Assembly (NCBI GenBank): GCA_963837155.1
Contig: CAWIMB010000002.1
Span: 3,410,001-3,474,000 of the forward strand
Length of the DNA: 64,000 nt
Origin: DASQHW01 sp963837155
Lineage (GTDB): Bacteria; Actinomycetota; Acidimicrobiia; IMCC26256; PALSA-610
Direction: 5' to 3'
The notes beneath the pieces are model-generated. The model searched no databases and was not told the origin of the DNA. It worked only from the letters and a program-made list of their open reading frames with translations. How positions within the stretch are numbered: position 1 is the first letter of the stretch; every line of letters starts with the position of its first letter. Both the position numbers and the translations under genes were made by a program. Positions 18,576 through 27,900 of the stretch are shown here, in pieces.

Positions 18576-19685
18576 GGTGCCCGCGGCCTCCCGCTGGCGG
18601 GTCGTGCGGTGCACGGGATCTTTGTCGAACTGTGGCAACACGTGGCGCCCGAACGTCTCGATCGTCTCGCACGCGAGGTCGCGATCCATCGTCGACGACA
18701 GCAGGCCGAACACCACTTGATCGGCACCGGCCTCCGCGTACGTGGTGATCGCGCGCGTGACCTCTTCGGGCGTGCCGTACGGCGTCGCCCCCGCCGCGAT
18801 CGCGGCGTCGATCTGCTCGCGGGTGGGATCGGGAAGCAGCTGCGGCCACTCGGGAACACCTGCCGGCCGCGGAAACGTGTCGAGGTACCGCAACAGCAGA
18901 CTGCGGTGGTACCCCATGCCCATGTCGGTCGCGAGCCGGCGCACCCGCTCACCGTCCTCGAGACAGAGCAGCTGAGTGGTCACCATCACGTTGTCGTTGA
19001 CGAAGTCGCCGACTGGCTCGGCGCGCTCGATCTCCTTCTTGTAGAGCTCGATGAGCGGCTTCACCGAGTCGGCGCCCCCGATCGTGAAACACAGCACGCC
19101 GAGGCCCATCCGCGCCGCCTTCTCGAACGTCGACGGGTTTCCGGCAGCGACCCACATCGGCGGATGTGGGCTCGAGTACGGCTTCGGGAGCACGTTGCGC
19201 GCGGGCATCGAGAAGAACCGACCGTCGTGGCCGGGATACTCCTCCGCGCGCCACATCTTGCGGAACTCGCCAACCACTTCGTCGAACATGTCACGCGTGA
19301 TGTCGGGCTCGGGGATGCCGAAGCCAATCTGTTCGACCGTCGACGAACCGCGACCCATGCCGAACTCGAAACGCCCTTCCGACAAGTGGTCGAGCAACGC
19401 GACGCGCTCGGCGACGCGCGCCGGATGATTGACCGGAGGGGTGATGTTGAAGATGCCCGAACCGAGGTGGATGCTCGACGTCGCCGCCGCGAGGTACCCC
19501 AAGAACACCTCGTTCGCCGACATGTGCGAGTACTCGGTGAGGAAGTGATGCTCGGTCGCCCACGTGTACTTGAAGCCGACCCGCTCGGCCGCCTGCACGA
19601 TCGCGACCTCGTCCATGATGCGCCGGTGTTCGTCGCCCTTGAACTTCGGCAAGACCGACACACTGTTGAACAGCCCGAATTCCAT
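18573..19685 (-). CDS. LLM-class (luciferase-like) flavin-dependent oxidoreductase
   Basis: 370 residues from the ATG at 19685. Features of the bacterial luciferase-like barrel: N-terminal MEFGLFNSV, AERVGFKYTWATEHHFLTEYS, the strand RFEFGMGRGSS, and PPMWVAAGNPSTFEKAARMGLGVL. Such enzymes use F420 or FMN to oxidise or reduce small organics; here a monooxygenase role in catabolism is likely but unproven. Divergent from the propeller lipoprotein gene, with 64 bases between. Confidence 0.9.
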   Translation of the reverse strand: MEFGLFNSVSVLPKFKGDEHRRIMDEVAIVQAAERVGFKYTWATEHHFLTEYSHMSANEVFLGYLAAATSSIHLGSGIFNITPPVNHPARVAERVALLDHLSEGRFEFGMGRGSSTVEQIGFGIPEPDITRDMFDEVVGEFRKMWRAEEYPGHDGRFFSMPARNVLPKPYSSPHPPMWVAAGNPSTFEKAARMGLGVLCFTIGGADSVKPLIELYKKEIERAEPVGDFVNDNVMVTTQLLCLEDGERVRRLATDMGMGYHRSLLLRYLDTFPRPAGVPEWPQLLPDPTREQIDAAIAAGATPYGTPEEVTRAITTYAEAGADQVVFGLLSSTMDRDLACETIETFGRHVLPQFDKDPVHRTTRQREAAGT

Positions 19686-19749
19686 AATCGCGGACCATAC
19701 CGCGTCCTTACCGCGCCCTGATGTTGACGCTCCTAGCATCTCGAACGGC

Positions 19750-20895
19750 ATGCGAAGGACGACTCGCGGACTCTTCTTCCTCGTGCTGCTGGCCGCCTGT
19801 TCGGCGACCGCCCATTCGTCAAGTGCGCCGACGTCTTCGAAGACGACGTCGGCGCCCACGACCACGGTGACGACGCGGCGGGCTCATCCGTCTCGCCCGC
19901 GCGATATCTACCGCGCCGATCGGCCGAACCACTTGTCACCGGTCGTGAAACGATTCCGCCCGCTCGTGTACGTCCCGAACTCGGTCAGCAATACCGTCGA
20001 CGTGATCGATCAGAAGACCTTTCGTGTCGTCGACCACTTCGCGACCGGTGCACTGCCCCAGCACGTCGTTCCCGCGTGGGATCTGCGGACGCTCTACGTC
20101 ACGAACGACAAGGGCAACTCGCTCACTCCGATCGATCCCGCAACCGGCAAGCCCGGCCAGGCGATTCCCGTCGACGACCCGTACAACATGTACTTCACGC
20201 CCGACGGGAAGTATGCGATCGTCGTCGCCGAGCTCCTGCAACGTCTCGACTTCCGCGATCCGCACTCGTTCGCGCTCACGCATTCACTCGCCGTCGACTG
20301 CCTCGGCGTCGACCATCTCGACTTCTCCGCCGACGGCAAGTATCTGATCGCGAGTTGTGAGTACTCCGGTCGCCTGCTGAAGGTCGATGTCGCGCGGCAA
20401 TCCGTCGTCGCCACGATCGCCCTCCCGGACGTCAACGCCAAGCCGCAGGACGTCAAGCTCGACCCGACCGGCCGCCGGTTCTACGTCGCCGATATGACCC
20501 GCGGCGGCGTCTACACCGTCGACGGTGATGCGTTCCGCGTCACCGGCTTCATCCCGACCGGCGCGGGCGCGCACGGCCTGTACGTGAGCCGTGACTCGAA
20601 GACGCTGTATGTGACGAACCGCGTGGCCGGCACGGTGTCGTTGCTCAAGTTCGCCACGAACCGCGTCGTGCGCACGTGGACCATTCCCGGTGGCGGCTCG
20701 CCGGACATGGGTGGCGTCTCGGCCGACGGCAAGTACCTCTGGCTCTCCGGCCGGTCGGACGCGCTCGTGTATGTCTTCGCGACGGCAACCGGCGCCGTGG
20801 TGCACCGCATTCGCGTCGGTGCCGGCCCACACGGCTTGTGCGTGTACCCGCAGCCCGGCCGCCACTCGCTCGGCCACACTGGGGTCTTCCGCTGA
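19750..20895 (+). CDS. YncE-like beta-propeller lipoprotein
   Basis: 381 residues from the ATG at 19750. The lipobox LLAAC gives a lipid-modified Cys at about residue 18, followed by a Ser/Thr-rich linker. From ~65 on there are repeated blades of the form PDGKYAIVV, SADGKYLIASC, DPTGRRFYVAD, SRDSKTLYVTN, SADGKYLWLSG, each preceded by a V-D-x strand: a seven-bladed YVTN/YncE propeller. An exported binding protein on the outer face of the membrane; ligand unknown. Confidence 0.9.
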   Translation: MRRTTRGLFFLVLLAACSATAHSSSAPTSSKTTSAPTTTVTTRRAHPSRPRDIYRADRPNHLSPVVKRFRPLVYVPNSVSNTVDVIDQKTFRVVDHFATGALPQHVVPAWDLRTLYVTNDKGNSLTPIDPATGKPGQAIPVDDPYNMYFTPDGKYAIVVAELLQRLDFRDPHSFALTHSLAVDCLGVDHLDFSADGKYLIASCEYSGRLLKVDVARQSVVATIALPDVNAKPQDVKLDPTGRRFYVADMTRGGVYTVDGDAFRVTGFIPTGAGAHGLYVSRDSKTLYVTNRVAGTVSLLKFATNRVVRTWTIPGGGSPDMGGVSADGKYLWLSGRSDALVYVFATATGAVVHRIRVGAGPHGLCVYPQPGRHSLGHTGVFR

Positions 20896-20938
20896 GCGAT
20901 CGGGTAGAACTGACCGACCACCGAACCAGGAGCGGATC

Positions 20939-21163
20939 GTGGACGACCGGACCCTGATCGAGCACATCACCGAGCTCGTGGCGAAGGAGCAGCGCCTCCT
21001 GGAGGAGCCCCACCACGACAAGCAAGCGCTGCACGACATCGAGCTGACGCTCGACCAGCTCTGGGACCTGCTGCGCCAACGGCGCGGGCGCGAGGAGTTC
21101 GGTCTCAACCCCGACGACGCCGAGACGCGCGAACCCGAGACGGTGGAGCGCTACATCCAGTAG
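20939..21163 (+). CDS. DUF2630 family protein
   Basis: 74 residues starting at GTG 20939, six bases after AGGAG. The sequence VDDRTLIEHITELVAKEQRLLE ... DQLWDLLRQRRGREEFG matches DUF2630, a small helical family of actinobacteria without known function. It follows the propeller gene by 43 bases. Confidence 0.88.
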   Translation: MDDRTLIEHITELVAKEQRLLEEPHHDKQALHDIELTLDQLWDLLRQRRGREEFGLNPDDAETREPETVERYIQ

Positions 21164-21177
21164 CACCGATTCCGCAG

Positions 21178-21286
21178 CCACACGGGGCCGTGAGCGAAGC
21201 GAGCCGGAGGCGAGCGAAGCGAACTGGCGGGAGCGGCGAGCGCCCGCGGGCCGGGTATCCCGGCTCGCAGCGAGTGCGACCAAGAA
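21178..21286. repeat. Multi-hairpin dispersed repeat, copy C (inverted orientation)
   Basis: Fills the gap between two convergent genes. GCCGGG-TAT-CCCGGC at 21250-21264 is the inverse orientation of the ATA-loop hairpins at 18543 and 60024. The rest is GAGCGAAGCGAGC-type short repeats. Copy C lacks the first hairpin of copies A and B. Confidence 0.6.
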
Positions 21287-22579
21287 TTACTGCCGGCGGA
21301 ACGTGAAGTCGTCGGCTTCGCTCGCCGACGCAATCGCCGTGAGCTCCGCCATCGCCGTGCGGCGGAACCCGGCCGGCACCAGCACATCCGGCTCAGACAC
21401 GGCCGCGGGTGTGGGCTCGGCTACCGGCTCGGGCGCGGATGGCGAGGCGTCTGTGAGGGGTCGTACTTTGCGGATCGACTCCACGCTCCGCTCCCCTTCG
21501 GTCGCTGCGCTGTCGTCTCCCTTTCCGCCCCCTACAGACGCCTCACCCGGGGGATCTTGGCGCTCGGTGCGTGGCCGGCGGCGGGCGAGCGGCGGACGCT
21601 CAGGCGCCGGCGGCTCGGACGCGACGAGTTCGGGCAGAGGAATGGGTGTGGGTGCGGGCGCGGCCGCCTGCAGCTCGGCGACCGTCGCACGCACCGCAGC
21701 AAGCTCGTCGCCGAGCGCCGCCGCGTGCGCTCGCAACCGGTCGCCGTCGGCACGCGCCCGCACGACTTCTTCCTCGAGCTCGGAGATACGACGACGGCTC
21801 GGCCCGTCATCGGCTTCCAAGGCCTCGACCCGGGCCGCGAGCCGATCGCGGTCCGACAACGCGTCCGCGAGCGCGGCCTCAGCCGTTGCAAGCCGGATCA
21901 CCTCGTCCTCGGCGTGCTTGCGCGCGCTCTCGACCGTGCGTTCGACGCTGCGCTCGGCGAGCCGGCGCGCCGTCTCCGCCTGTTCGAGCTCGGCGCGCAG
22001 GGCGGCACGCGCTTCCTGTTCGTCGCGCAGACGTTGTGCGTAGTCCTCGAGGAGCCCGTCGTGGTCGCGCAGCGAGCCCTGCAAACGGTCGAGCTCCCCC
22101 ACGACCCGATCGTGTTCGGCCGCGATCTCGGCGTGCGCGGTGCGCGCCGCGTACGTCTTCACCTGGTCGGTGCGGCCCCGCTCGCTCTCCCGCAAGCGGT
22201 CGAGCTCGCGGCGCAATGCCGCCACCTCGTCCTCGGCGACCATGCGAGCGCACGATTCCTCCTGCAAACGGCGGTGCTCGTCGGCGAGGACGCGCCTGGC
22301 CTCCTCGGCGGAGCGAAGGTTTCGGCGCGCGGCGTCCTCGAGCGCGGCGAGGCGCTGGCGCGCGGCGCGGCGCCCGATCTCCCCCGTCGGCGGCACCGCG
22401 ACCGGCTCGATCGTGAGCACGGGATCGGGCGTACTCGCCCCGGTCGCCCCACCGGCATGCGGCTCGGCGTGCTCGCGTTTCGCCAACAGGTCGTCGAGCA
22501 ACATCCGCGATCCCCCCGTGCGGCTGGCTCGCGCGTCGGGCGCGTCAGCCGCCGGCCAGATGTCATCTGACCCACGCAT
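21287..22579 (-). CDS. Coiled-coil protein with an in-frame repeat insertion
   Basis: 430 residues from the ATG at 22579. Residues ~80-300 are a long Ala/Glu/Arg coiled coil (heptads such as LRRELDRLRESERG and LRAELEQAETARRLAERSVERTVE). After a Pro-rich hinge comes PGEASVGGGKGDDSAATEGERSV..., which is encoded by a palindrome-bounded repeat (21444-21545). The C-terminus VLVPAGFRRTAMAELTAIAS is compact. No enzymatic motif, no membrane helix. DivIVA/SMC-like scaffold roles are possible but not shown. Confidence 0.8.
   Translation of the reverse strand: MRGSDDIWPAADAPDARASRTGGSRMLLDDLLAKREHAEPHAGGATGASTPDPVLTIEPVAVPPTGEIGRRAARQRLAALEDAARRNLRSAEEARRVLADEHRRLQEESCARMVAEDEVAALRRELDRLRESERGRTDQVKTYAARTAHAEIAAEHDRVVGELDRLQGSLRDHDGLLEDYAQRLRDEQEARAALRAELEQAETARRLAERSVERTVESARKHAEDEVIRLATAEAALADALSDRDRLAARVEALEADDGPSRRRISELEEEVVRARADGDRLRAHAAALGDELAAVRATVAELQAAAPAPTPIPLPELVASEPPAPERPPLARRRPRTERQDPPGEASVGGGKGDDSAATEGERSVESIRKVRPLTDASPSAPEPVAEPTPAAVSEPDVLVPAGFRRTAMAELTAIASASEADDFTFRRQ
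21444..21545. repeat. Palindrome-bounded repeat inserted in a coding region (copy D1)
   Basis: Ends are inverted repeats: GAGGCGTCTGTGAGGGG at 21444 and CCCCTACAGACGCCTCA ending at 21545. The core 21474-21525 is nearly the same as 62162-62212 (about 45 of 50 bases). The span is 102 bases, a multiple of three, and the host gene reads through it with no stop. Confidence 0.7.
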
Positions 22580-22617
22580 GCCAACTGTTCTTTCGGCCAC
22601 AGCGGGCGCGAAGTTGA

Positions 22618-23245
22618 TCAAGAAAACGGCGCGGAGTGGGACGCCGGCGGATCGGATCCGTCGGCAAGCGGCGGCGGCCGGGTGTTCCACTCCCGCAGCG
22701 CCCGCCAGTCGTGCTCGTGGCCGACCACATTGACCGTTGCCGGGTCGAGCGCGAAGTGGCGGCCCGCGACCGGCTCCAGACCGAGCGCCACCGCCGTGAG
22801 GACGCGCGACATGTGCCCGTGACCGAAGCACAAGACGTCGCCCGGAGCGCGGTCTGCACGCGCGAGCACGCTCGATGCCCGCGTCGCGACCTGTTCGATC
22901 GTCTCGCCGCCGGGCACGGCCCCCGTCCAGATCGTCCACCGCGACCATTCGTCTCCGCGCGCGGATCTCGAGCGTGGTGAGCCCCTCGAGGTCGCCGTAG
23001 TCCCACTCGGCAAGGTTCTCGTCGACCTCGGCGTCGCGGAAACCCGCGAGTTCGGCGGTCTCCCGCGCTCGGCTGCGCGGGCTGACCAGCACGAGCGCGA
23101 AGTCGTGCTGCGCCAAACGCGGCGCGAGTTCACGCGCAGCTTGCAGTCCCGCTTCAGTAACGGCAACTTCGGTGCGACTCGTGTGCCGTCCGGTCGCACT
23201 CCACTCGGTCTCGGCGTGGCGCACGAGCCAGAGCTGCGGAGGCAC
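22618..23245 (-). CDS. Histidine phosphatase (phosphoglycerate-mutase-like), frameshifted
   Basis: About 209 residues if the frame is repaired near 22957. The catalytic LVRHAETEWS (RHG-type motif with the phospho-His) is near residue 10, and LVSPRSRARETAEL gives the second Arg. The acid LAEWDYGDLEG and the second His in VLCFGHGHMSRV complete the active site, the last being in the other frame. Start taken as GTG 23245. It cleaves a phosphomonoester; the substrate is not evident. Divergent from a P450. Confidence 0.85.
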
Positions 23246-23281
23246 GCACGTATCTTGGCGCGCGACGATGGCTGCGTGGAG

Positions 23282-24457
23282 ATGGACCCGTTCTCGCACG
23301 AGTTCCACGCCGACCCGTATCCGGTGTATCGCTGGCTGCGCGACCACGCGCCGTGCTACCGCAACGAGGCGCAGGGTTGGTATGCGCTCTCGCGCTACAC
23401 CGACGTGCACAGCGCGTCACAGCAGCCACTGCTGTACAGCTCGGCCGAGGGAACCACGGTCGAGAAGATCGACACCCAGTCTCTGCTCCCGATGATGATC
23501 TTCATGGATCCGCCCGAGCACGACGTGCACCGCAAGCTCGTCAGCCGCGCCTTCACACCGCGGGCGATCGCCGAGCTCGAGCCCTTCGTGCGCGAAACCG
23601 CGATTGGGCTTCTCGAACCGTTGCGCCAGAACGGTGGCGGCGACTTCGTCGAAGAGTTCTCGGCACGGTTGCCGATGAATGTGATCATGGAGTTGCTCGA
23701 CGTGCCCGCGGCCGATCGCAACGCGATCCGCCACGACATGGACGCCATGCTCGAACGGCTCGAGGAACCGCCGTACATCTCCGACCATGCGCTCGAGGCG
23801 ATGGGCCGCACCTCGAAGTACTGGTTCGAGTTCGTCCTCGACAAGCGCGCCCATCCCGACGACGGGTTCGTGAGCAAGCTGATCGCCGCCGAGATCAGCG
23901 ACGGCAAGGGCGACGGCACGACGACCCGGCTCACAGATCACGAGGTCGTTGGCTTCTGCCAGCTGATCGGCTCCGCCGGCACCGAAACACTCACGAAGCT
24001 GCTGGCGAATGCGGTTGTGCTGTTCCAGCGCAATCCCGGCGAGTGGCAACGCATCCTCGACGACTCCGGTCTGCTTCTGGGCGCCGTCGACGAAACACTG
24101 CGCTACTGGGCGCCCTCGCAGTACCAGGGCCGCGTGCTCACTGACAACGTGACCGCCCATGGGGTCACGATGGCGAAAGGATCACGCGTCCTGCTGCTCA
24201 CCGGCTCCGCGAATCGCGACGAGCGTGAATACGTCGACGCCGATCGCTTCGACGTCGGGCGCGGCACGCACATTCCACTCGGCTTCGGGCACGGCCTGCA
24301 CTTCTGCTTGGGTGCCGCGCTCGCGCGCCTCGAAGGCCGCGTCGGGCTCGAGGAGTTCTCCAAGGCGTTCCCGAAGTACGAGATCGACGAGCAGCACGTG
24401 CGCCGGGTGCACATGAGCAACGTGCACGGGTTCGCGAGCGTGCCGTTCACGGGCTAG
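23282..24457 (+). CDS. Cytochrome P450
   Basis: 391 residues from the ATG at 23282; a GTG two codons earlier is equally possible. I-helix SAGTET (231-236), K-helix ETLR (271-274) and haem loop GFGHGLHFCLGA with Cys342. The first half MDPFSHEFHADPYPVYRWLRDHAP is typical of actinobacterial class I P450s. Unlike the neighbouring genes it has no frameshift. No redox partner adjoins it. Confidence 0.93.
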   Translation: MDPFSHEFHADPYPVYRWLRDHAPCYRNEAQGWYALSRYTDVHSASQQPLLYSSAEGTTVEKIDTQSLLPMMIFMDPPEHDVHRKLVSRAFTPRAIAELEPFVRETAIGLLEPLRQNGGGDFVEEFSARLPMNVIMELLDVPAADRNAIRHDMDAMLERLEEPPYISDHALEAMGRTSKYWFEFVLDKRAHPDDGFVSKLIAAEISDGKGDGTTTRLTDHEVVGFCQLIGSAGTETLTKLLANAVVLFQRNPGEWQRILDDSGLLLGAVDETLRYWAPSQYQGRVLTDNVTAHGVTMAKGSRVLLLTGSANRDEREYVDADRFDVGRGTHIPLGFGHGLHFCLGAALARLEGRVGLEEFSKAFPKYEIDEQHVRRVHMSNVHGFASVPFTG

Positions 24458-24469
24458 CGATGGACAAAC

Positions 24470-25776
24470 TCAGCGAAGGGTCGCGGCCGTGGCGCGCAAG
24501 CGATCGCGGAAGTCGGGGTGCGCGATCTCGGCGAGCGCCTCGGCCCGCTCGCGCGTCGTCCGTCCCGCGGAGCTCGGCAGCCCCGAATTCCGTGAGCACG
24601 ACGTCGACCTGATGACGCGGTGTCGTGACCGTCGTGCCGGGCGACAGCGTCTCCACGATGCGGGACACCGCGGCACCGTTGACCGTGGCGAGCGAAGTCA
24701 TGCAGATCAGCGACCGATCTTCGAGCTCGAGGCCCGACGGCGCGACGAAGTCCTCGTGGCCGCCGATCCCTGAGTACTGGCGGCCGCCAATGCGATCGGC
24801 GACGACCTGGCCGTACAGGTCGACCGTCGAGCGCACCGTTGATCGACACGACATGGTGGTTGCGCGCGATGACGTTCGGCGCGTTCACCACCTCCACCGG
24901 CAGGAACCGCACGTCGGGGTTCCCGTCGAGCCAGGCGTAGAGCTCGGGCGTGCCGAGCGCGAACGTCGTGATCGGACACGCCTGGGAACTCGCCCTTGCG
25001 CGCGTTCGTCACCTTGCCCGCCTGATGCAGTTGCATGAGGCCGGTCGTGAACATCTCGGAGTGGACGCCGTAGTCGCCGCCGTCTTCGTCGGCGAGCAGC
25101 GAGACCACCATCGACGGCACCGCACCGATGCCGGTCTGCAGCGTGCACCCGTCGGTGATGAACGAGCGCGCGATATCGACGCGATTGCTTGCTCGACGTC
25201 GGTCGGCGGCGGATCGTCGAGCGGCAACGGCGGCCGGTCGGTCGTGCACGATCGCGTCGACCTCGTCGACATGGAGCACGTGCGGGTAGTCGGGCGGAAT
25301 GCCCATCGTGCGCGGCAACTGCGTGTTCGCCTCGACGATCACGATGCGATCGGGTCCGCGCCGCGCGCGGTGCAGCTCGCGCGACCGTCGCGCCCGCGTG
25401 CAACGAGAGGCTCATGAAGCCGTGCTCGTCGGGCGGTGTCGCCGTCGTCGTCATGACGCGCGGTGCGAAGCGCTCGGCGAGCGTCGCGAACCGGCGGAAG
25501 TCGGCCGGAAGGAACTCGATGTCCGCGCCGGCGTCGATCAGCAGCCGCTCCGCGGGTCCGAAGAAGCCGCTGAAGTAGCGCGACGCCCGGCTTCGTGAAC
25601 ACCGTGTAGAGATCGAGCAGCAGGGCACCGAACACCTCGAGCTGCTCCCAGTCGTCGCGCTTGCCGAGCGCGTGCAGCAACTCGGTCGGCGCGCCGGGCC
25701 CGAGCGGCACGGCCATCGTGTCGGTGGCGCGCACGAGCGCGGCCGCGTCCGTCGCGCTCATCTCGCGGGCGGTCAT
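24470..25776 (-). pseudogene. Acetyl-CoA hydrolase/4-hydroxybutyrate CoA-transferase, seven frame changes
   Basis: Reading across frames gives one colinear CoA-transferase of about 435 residues: MTAREMSATDAAALVRAT..., RYFSGFFGPAERLL, MTTTATPPDEHGFMSLSLHAG, IVEANTQLPRTMG, SFITDGCTLQTGIGAVPSMV, GIGGHEDFV, ending HPDFRDRLRATAATLR. The catalytic-Glu region (VEANTQLPRTMG) and the C-terminal GGHEDF are kept. Frame changes fall near 25585, 25380, 25235, 25176, 24968, 24833 and 24570. There are no in-frame stops in the correct pieces, so consensus error is as likely as decay. Last gene of a four-gene operon. Confidence 0.8.
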
Positions 25777-26253
25777 CCGCGATAAGCCTCTTTCGCAGCC
25801 GTGATGGCGGCCTCGGCGCCCTGCGCGCCTTCCCAGCCGCGCGTGCTGGTGCCCTTGTCGGGCTCGATCGTCTTGTAGAACTCGAAGAAGTGCTCGATCT
25901 CAGCGAGGAGGTGCTCCTCGATATCGGCGAGATCGTGCGTGCCTGCCCACCGCGGATCGTGCGCCGGCACGCACAACACCTTGGCGTCTTCGCCCTTCTC
26001 GTCCGACATCCAGAACACGGCGACTGCCCGCACCATCACATGGCACCCGGGGAACGTCGGCTCCGCGAGCAGCACCAACGCGTCGAGCGGATCGCCGTCG
26101 TCCGCGTGCGAGTTGCGGGAAGAACCCGTAGTCACCCGGATACTGCATCGACGTGAACAGCGTGCGGTCGAGCCAGATCGCGCCGGAGTCGTGGTCCATC
26201 TCGTACTTGTTGCGCGACCCCTTGGGGATCTCGACGATGACTTCGTGTTCCAT
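25773..26253 (-). CDS. ppa: Inorganic pyrophosphatase (family I), frameshifted
   Basis: About 159 residues after removing one inserted base near 26115 (frame GDYGFFPQ... becomes GFFPNSHADDGDPLDAL). Family I signatures are present: VEIPKGSRNKYE, the acidic motif DDGDPLDALVL, and DEKGEDAKVLCVP. It hydrolyses PPi to phosphate, helping pull the ligase reactions forward. Cytoplasmic, normally hexameric. It overlaps the next gene by four bases and follows the ribbon-helix-helix-like gene by ten. Confidence 0.92.
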
Positions 26254-26263
26254 TCGTCAGACG

Positions 26264-26771
26264 CTACGACGGCGGCGAGATCACGCTGTTGACCGTGCGG
26301 CTCGCGGCGTTCACCCGCTCGAGCACTGCAGTGAGCATGCCGAGCGCCTTGGCGGTGGCTTCGAGGTTCGCCCGCATGGCACGCGCTTGAAGCTCGCCGT
26401 GCTCGGCCGCCACCGTGACGCCCTCGATCGGTGCGCGCAGGATCTGGTCGAGCTCGCGGGCGCCCGGGACTTTGCGTACGGCGTCGAACGCGGCGCTGGC
26501 GACCGCGCTCGGCGTGGCCGACAACCTCGCCGAACAGGGTGGTCTCGCGGTCGGCGGACTGCAGCACCGATCCGACGTCGCGCTGGGCCTGGGTCGCGAG
26601 ACCGATCGCGTCGCGTACCAAGCCCGCGACTGTCGGGTCCTCGGTCGCCTTGACCAGCGCGCGCATCTGCCGGATGGCCTCGCGCACGACTTCCTGCTCG
26701 TCGACGTAGCGCCCGGTGCGCACCTGGCCGGTCACGAAGTCCTCGAGCTGGGGCGGAAGATCGAGGTCCAT
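26264..26771 (-). CDS. Ribbon-helix-helix (ParD-like) N-terminus with helical C-terminus, frameshifted
   Basis: About 168 residues if a shift near 26528 is repaired. The start MDLDLPPQLEDFVTGQVRTGRYVDEQEVVREAIR resembles ParD/CopG-type antitoxins. The second half (SATPSAVASAAFDAVRKVPGARELDQILRAPIEG...) is helical and unassigned. Alternatively the C-terminal part is a separate gene from a TTG at 26524, but the first frame has no stop there, so one gene is favoured. No toxin gene adjoins it. The ATG overlaps the dehydrogenase stop. Confidence 0.55.
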
Positions 26772-27880
26772 CAGATCGTGAGGACCGTGCGCAGCCCGCG
26801 TCCGGCGGTCATGTCGTCGAAGGCGTCGTTGATCTCGGCGAGCGGCCGGCGTGCGGTGATCATGCCCTCGAGGTCGAGCCGGCCCGCACGCCATAGCGCG
26901 AGCAGGCGGGGAATCTCGCGCCGCCCGTTCGAGCTACCCAGCAGACAGCCGACCAGCTTGCGTTCCGACATCGAGAACATGAGCGGCGGCGCGATCGTGA
27001 CCTTCTGTTCCAGACCGCCGGCGCCGACCATCACGGTGGTGCCGCCGTTGCGCGTCGCCCAGATGCACGTCTCGATCACCGGGCCTGCGCCTACGGCGTC
27101 GAACGCGTCATCGACGCCGATGCCTCCGGTCAACTCGTGTACCGCGCCGATCACGTCTTGCGTCGTCGGGTCGACGACATCGGTGGCGCCGAAACGTTTG
27201 GCGTTCTCGCGCCGGTCGGCATTCGGGTCGGAGACGATGATCTTCGACGCGCCCGCGATGCGGGCGCCTTGCACGATTGCGATGCCGATGCCACCCGCGC
27301 CTACGACGAGGACGGTCGCACCCTCGGGGACCCGCGCCGTGTTCAGCACGGCGCCAACGCCGGTCTGCATCGCGCAGCCGATGACGCACGCGACTTCGAG
27401 CGGTGTGTCCTCGTCGACCTTCACGGCCCCGCTCGCGGTCGTGATCACGTACTCGGCGAAGCCGCCGAGCCCGACGCCGCGGAGCACGGGCTGGCCGTGC
27501 CGCGACAGCGGCGTGTGACCGTCGAGGAGCGTGCCGGTGCTGAGCATCGTCGAGTTCACACAACATCCGTACTCGCCGCGCAGGCACCAGTAGCACTCGT
27601 TGCAGGACGGCACGGGAGTGAGCACCACCTTGTCGCCGGCGGCAACCGATGTGACGCCAACGCCGACTTGCTCGACCACCCCGGCCGCTTCGTGACCGAG
27701 GACCGTCGGTGCCGTGAACGGGAACGTGCCGTTCTGGGCTGAGAGATCGGAGTGGCACACGCCGCAGTTCGTGACCCGCACGAGCACTTCACCCGCGCGT
27801 GGTTCGTCGATGTCGACGTCGTCGACGACGTTCAGGGGCTTCTCGGAGGCTTCGAGCAGGGCCGCACGCATGTTGCGCAC
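26771..27880 (-). CDS. Zinc-dependent alcohol dehydrogenase (class III/Rxyl_3153-like MDR)
   Basis: 369 residues. Catalytic zinc ligands in TNCGVCHSDL and LGHEAAG, structural zinc Cys cluster in SCNECYWCLRGEYGCC, and NAD-binding VLVVGAGGIGIAIVQGA. The C-terminus ITARRPLAEINDAFDDMTAGRGLRTVLTI is typical. It oxidises a primary alcohol or formaldehyde-type adduct. Heads a four-gene operon with the RHH-like protein, pyrophosphatase and CoA-transferase. An ATG three codons later (MRAALLE) is an alternative start. Confidence 0.93.
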   Translation of the reverse strand: MRNMRAALLEASEKPLNVVDDVDIDEPRAGEVLVRVTNCGVCHSDLSAQNGTFPFTAPTVLGHEAAGVVEQVGVGVTSVAAGDKVVLTPVPSCNECYWCLRGEYGCCVNSTMLSTGTLLDGHTPLSRHGQPVLRGVGLGGFAEYVITTASGAVKVDEDTPLEVACVIGCAMQTGVGAVLNTARVPEGATVLVVGAGGIGIAIVQGARIAGASKIIVSDPNADRRENAKRFGATDVVDPTTQDVIGAVHELTGGIGVDDAFDAVGAGPVIETCIWATRNGGTTVMVGAGGLEQKVTIAPPLMFSMSERKLVGCLLGSSNGRREIPRLLALWRAGRLDLEGMITARRPLAEINDAFDDMTAGRGLRTVLTI

Positions 27881-27900
27881 CGTACTAGCGTCCGCGCTTC

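Noticed and set aside
26264..26771. Toxin-antitoxin module based on the ParD-like start
   Set aside because: There is no ParE/RelE-like toxin gene next to it; neighbours are metabolic enzymes.
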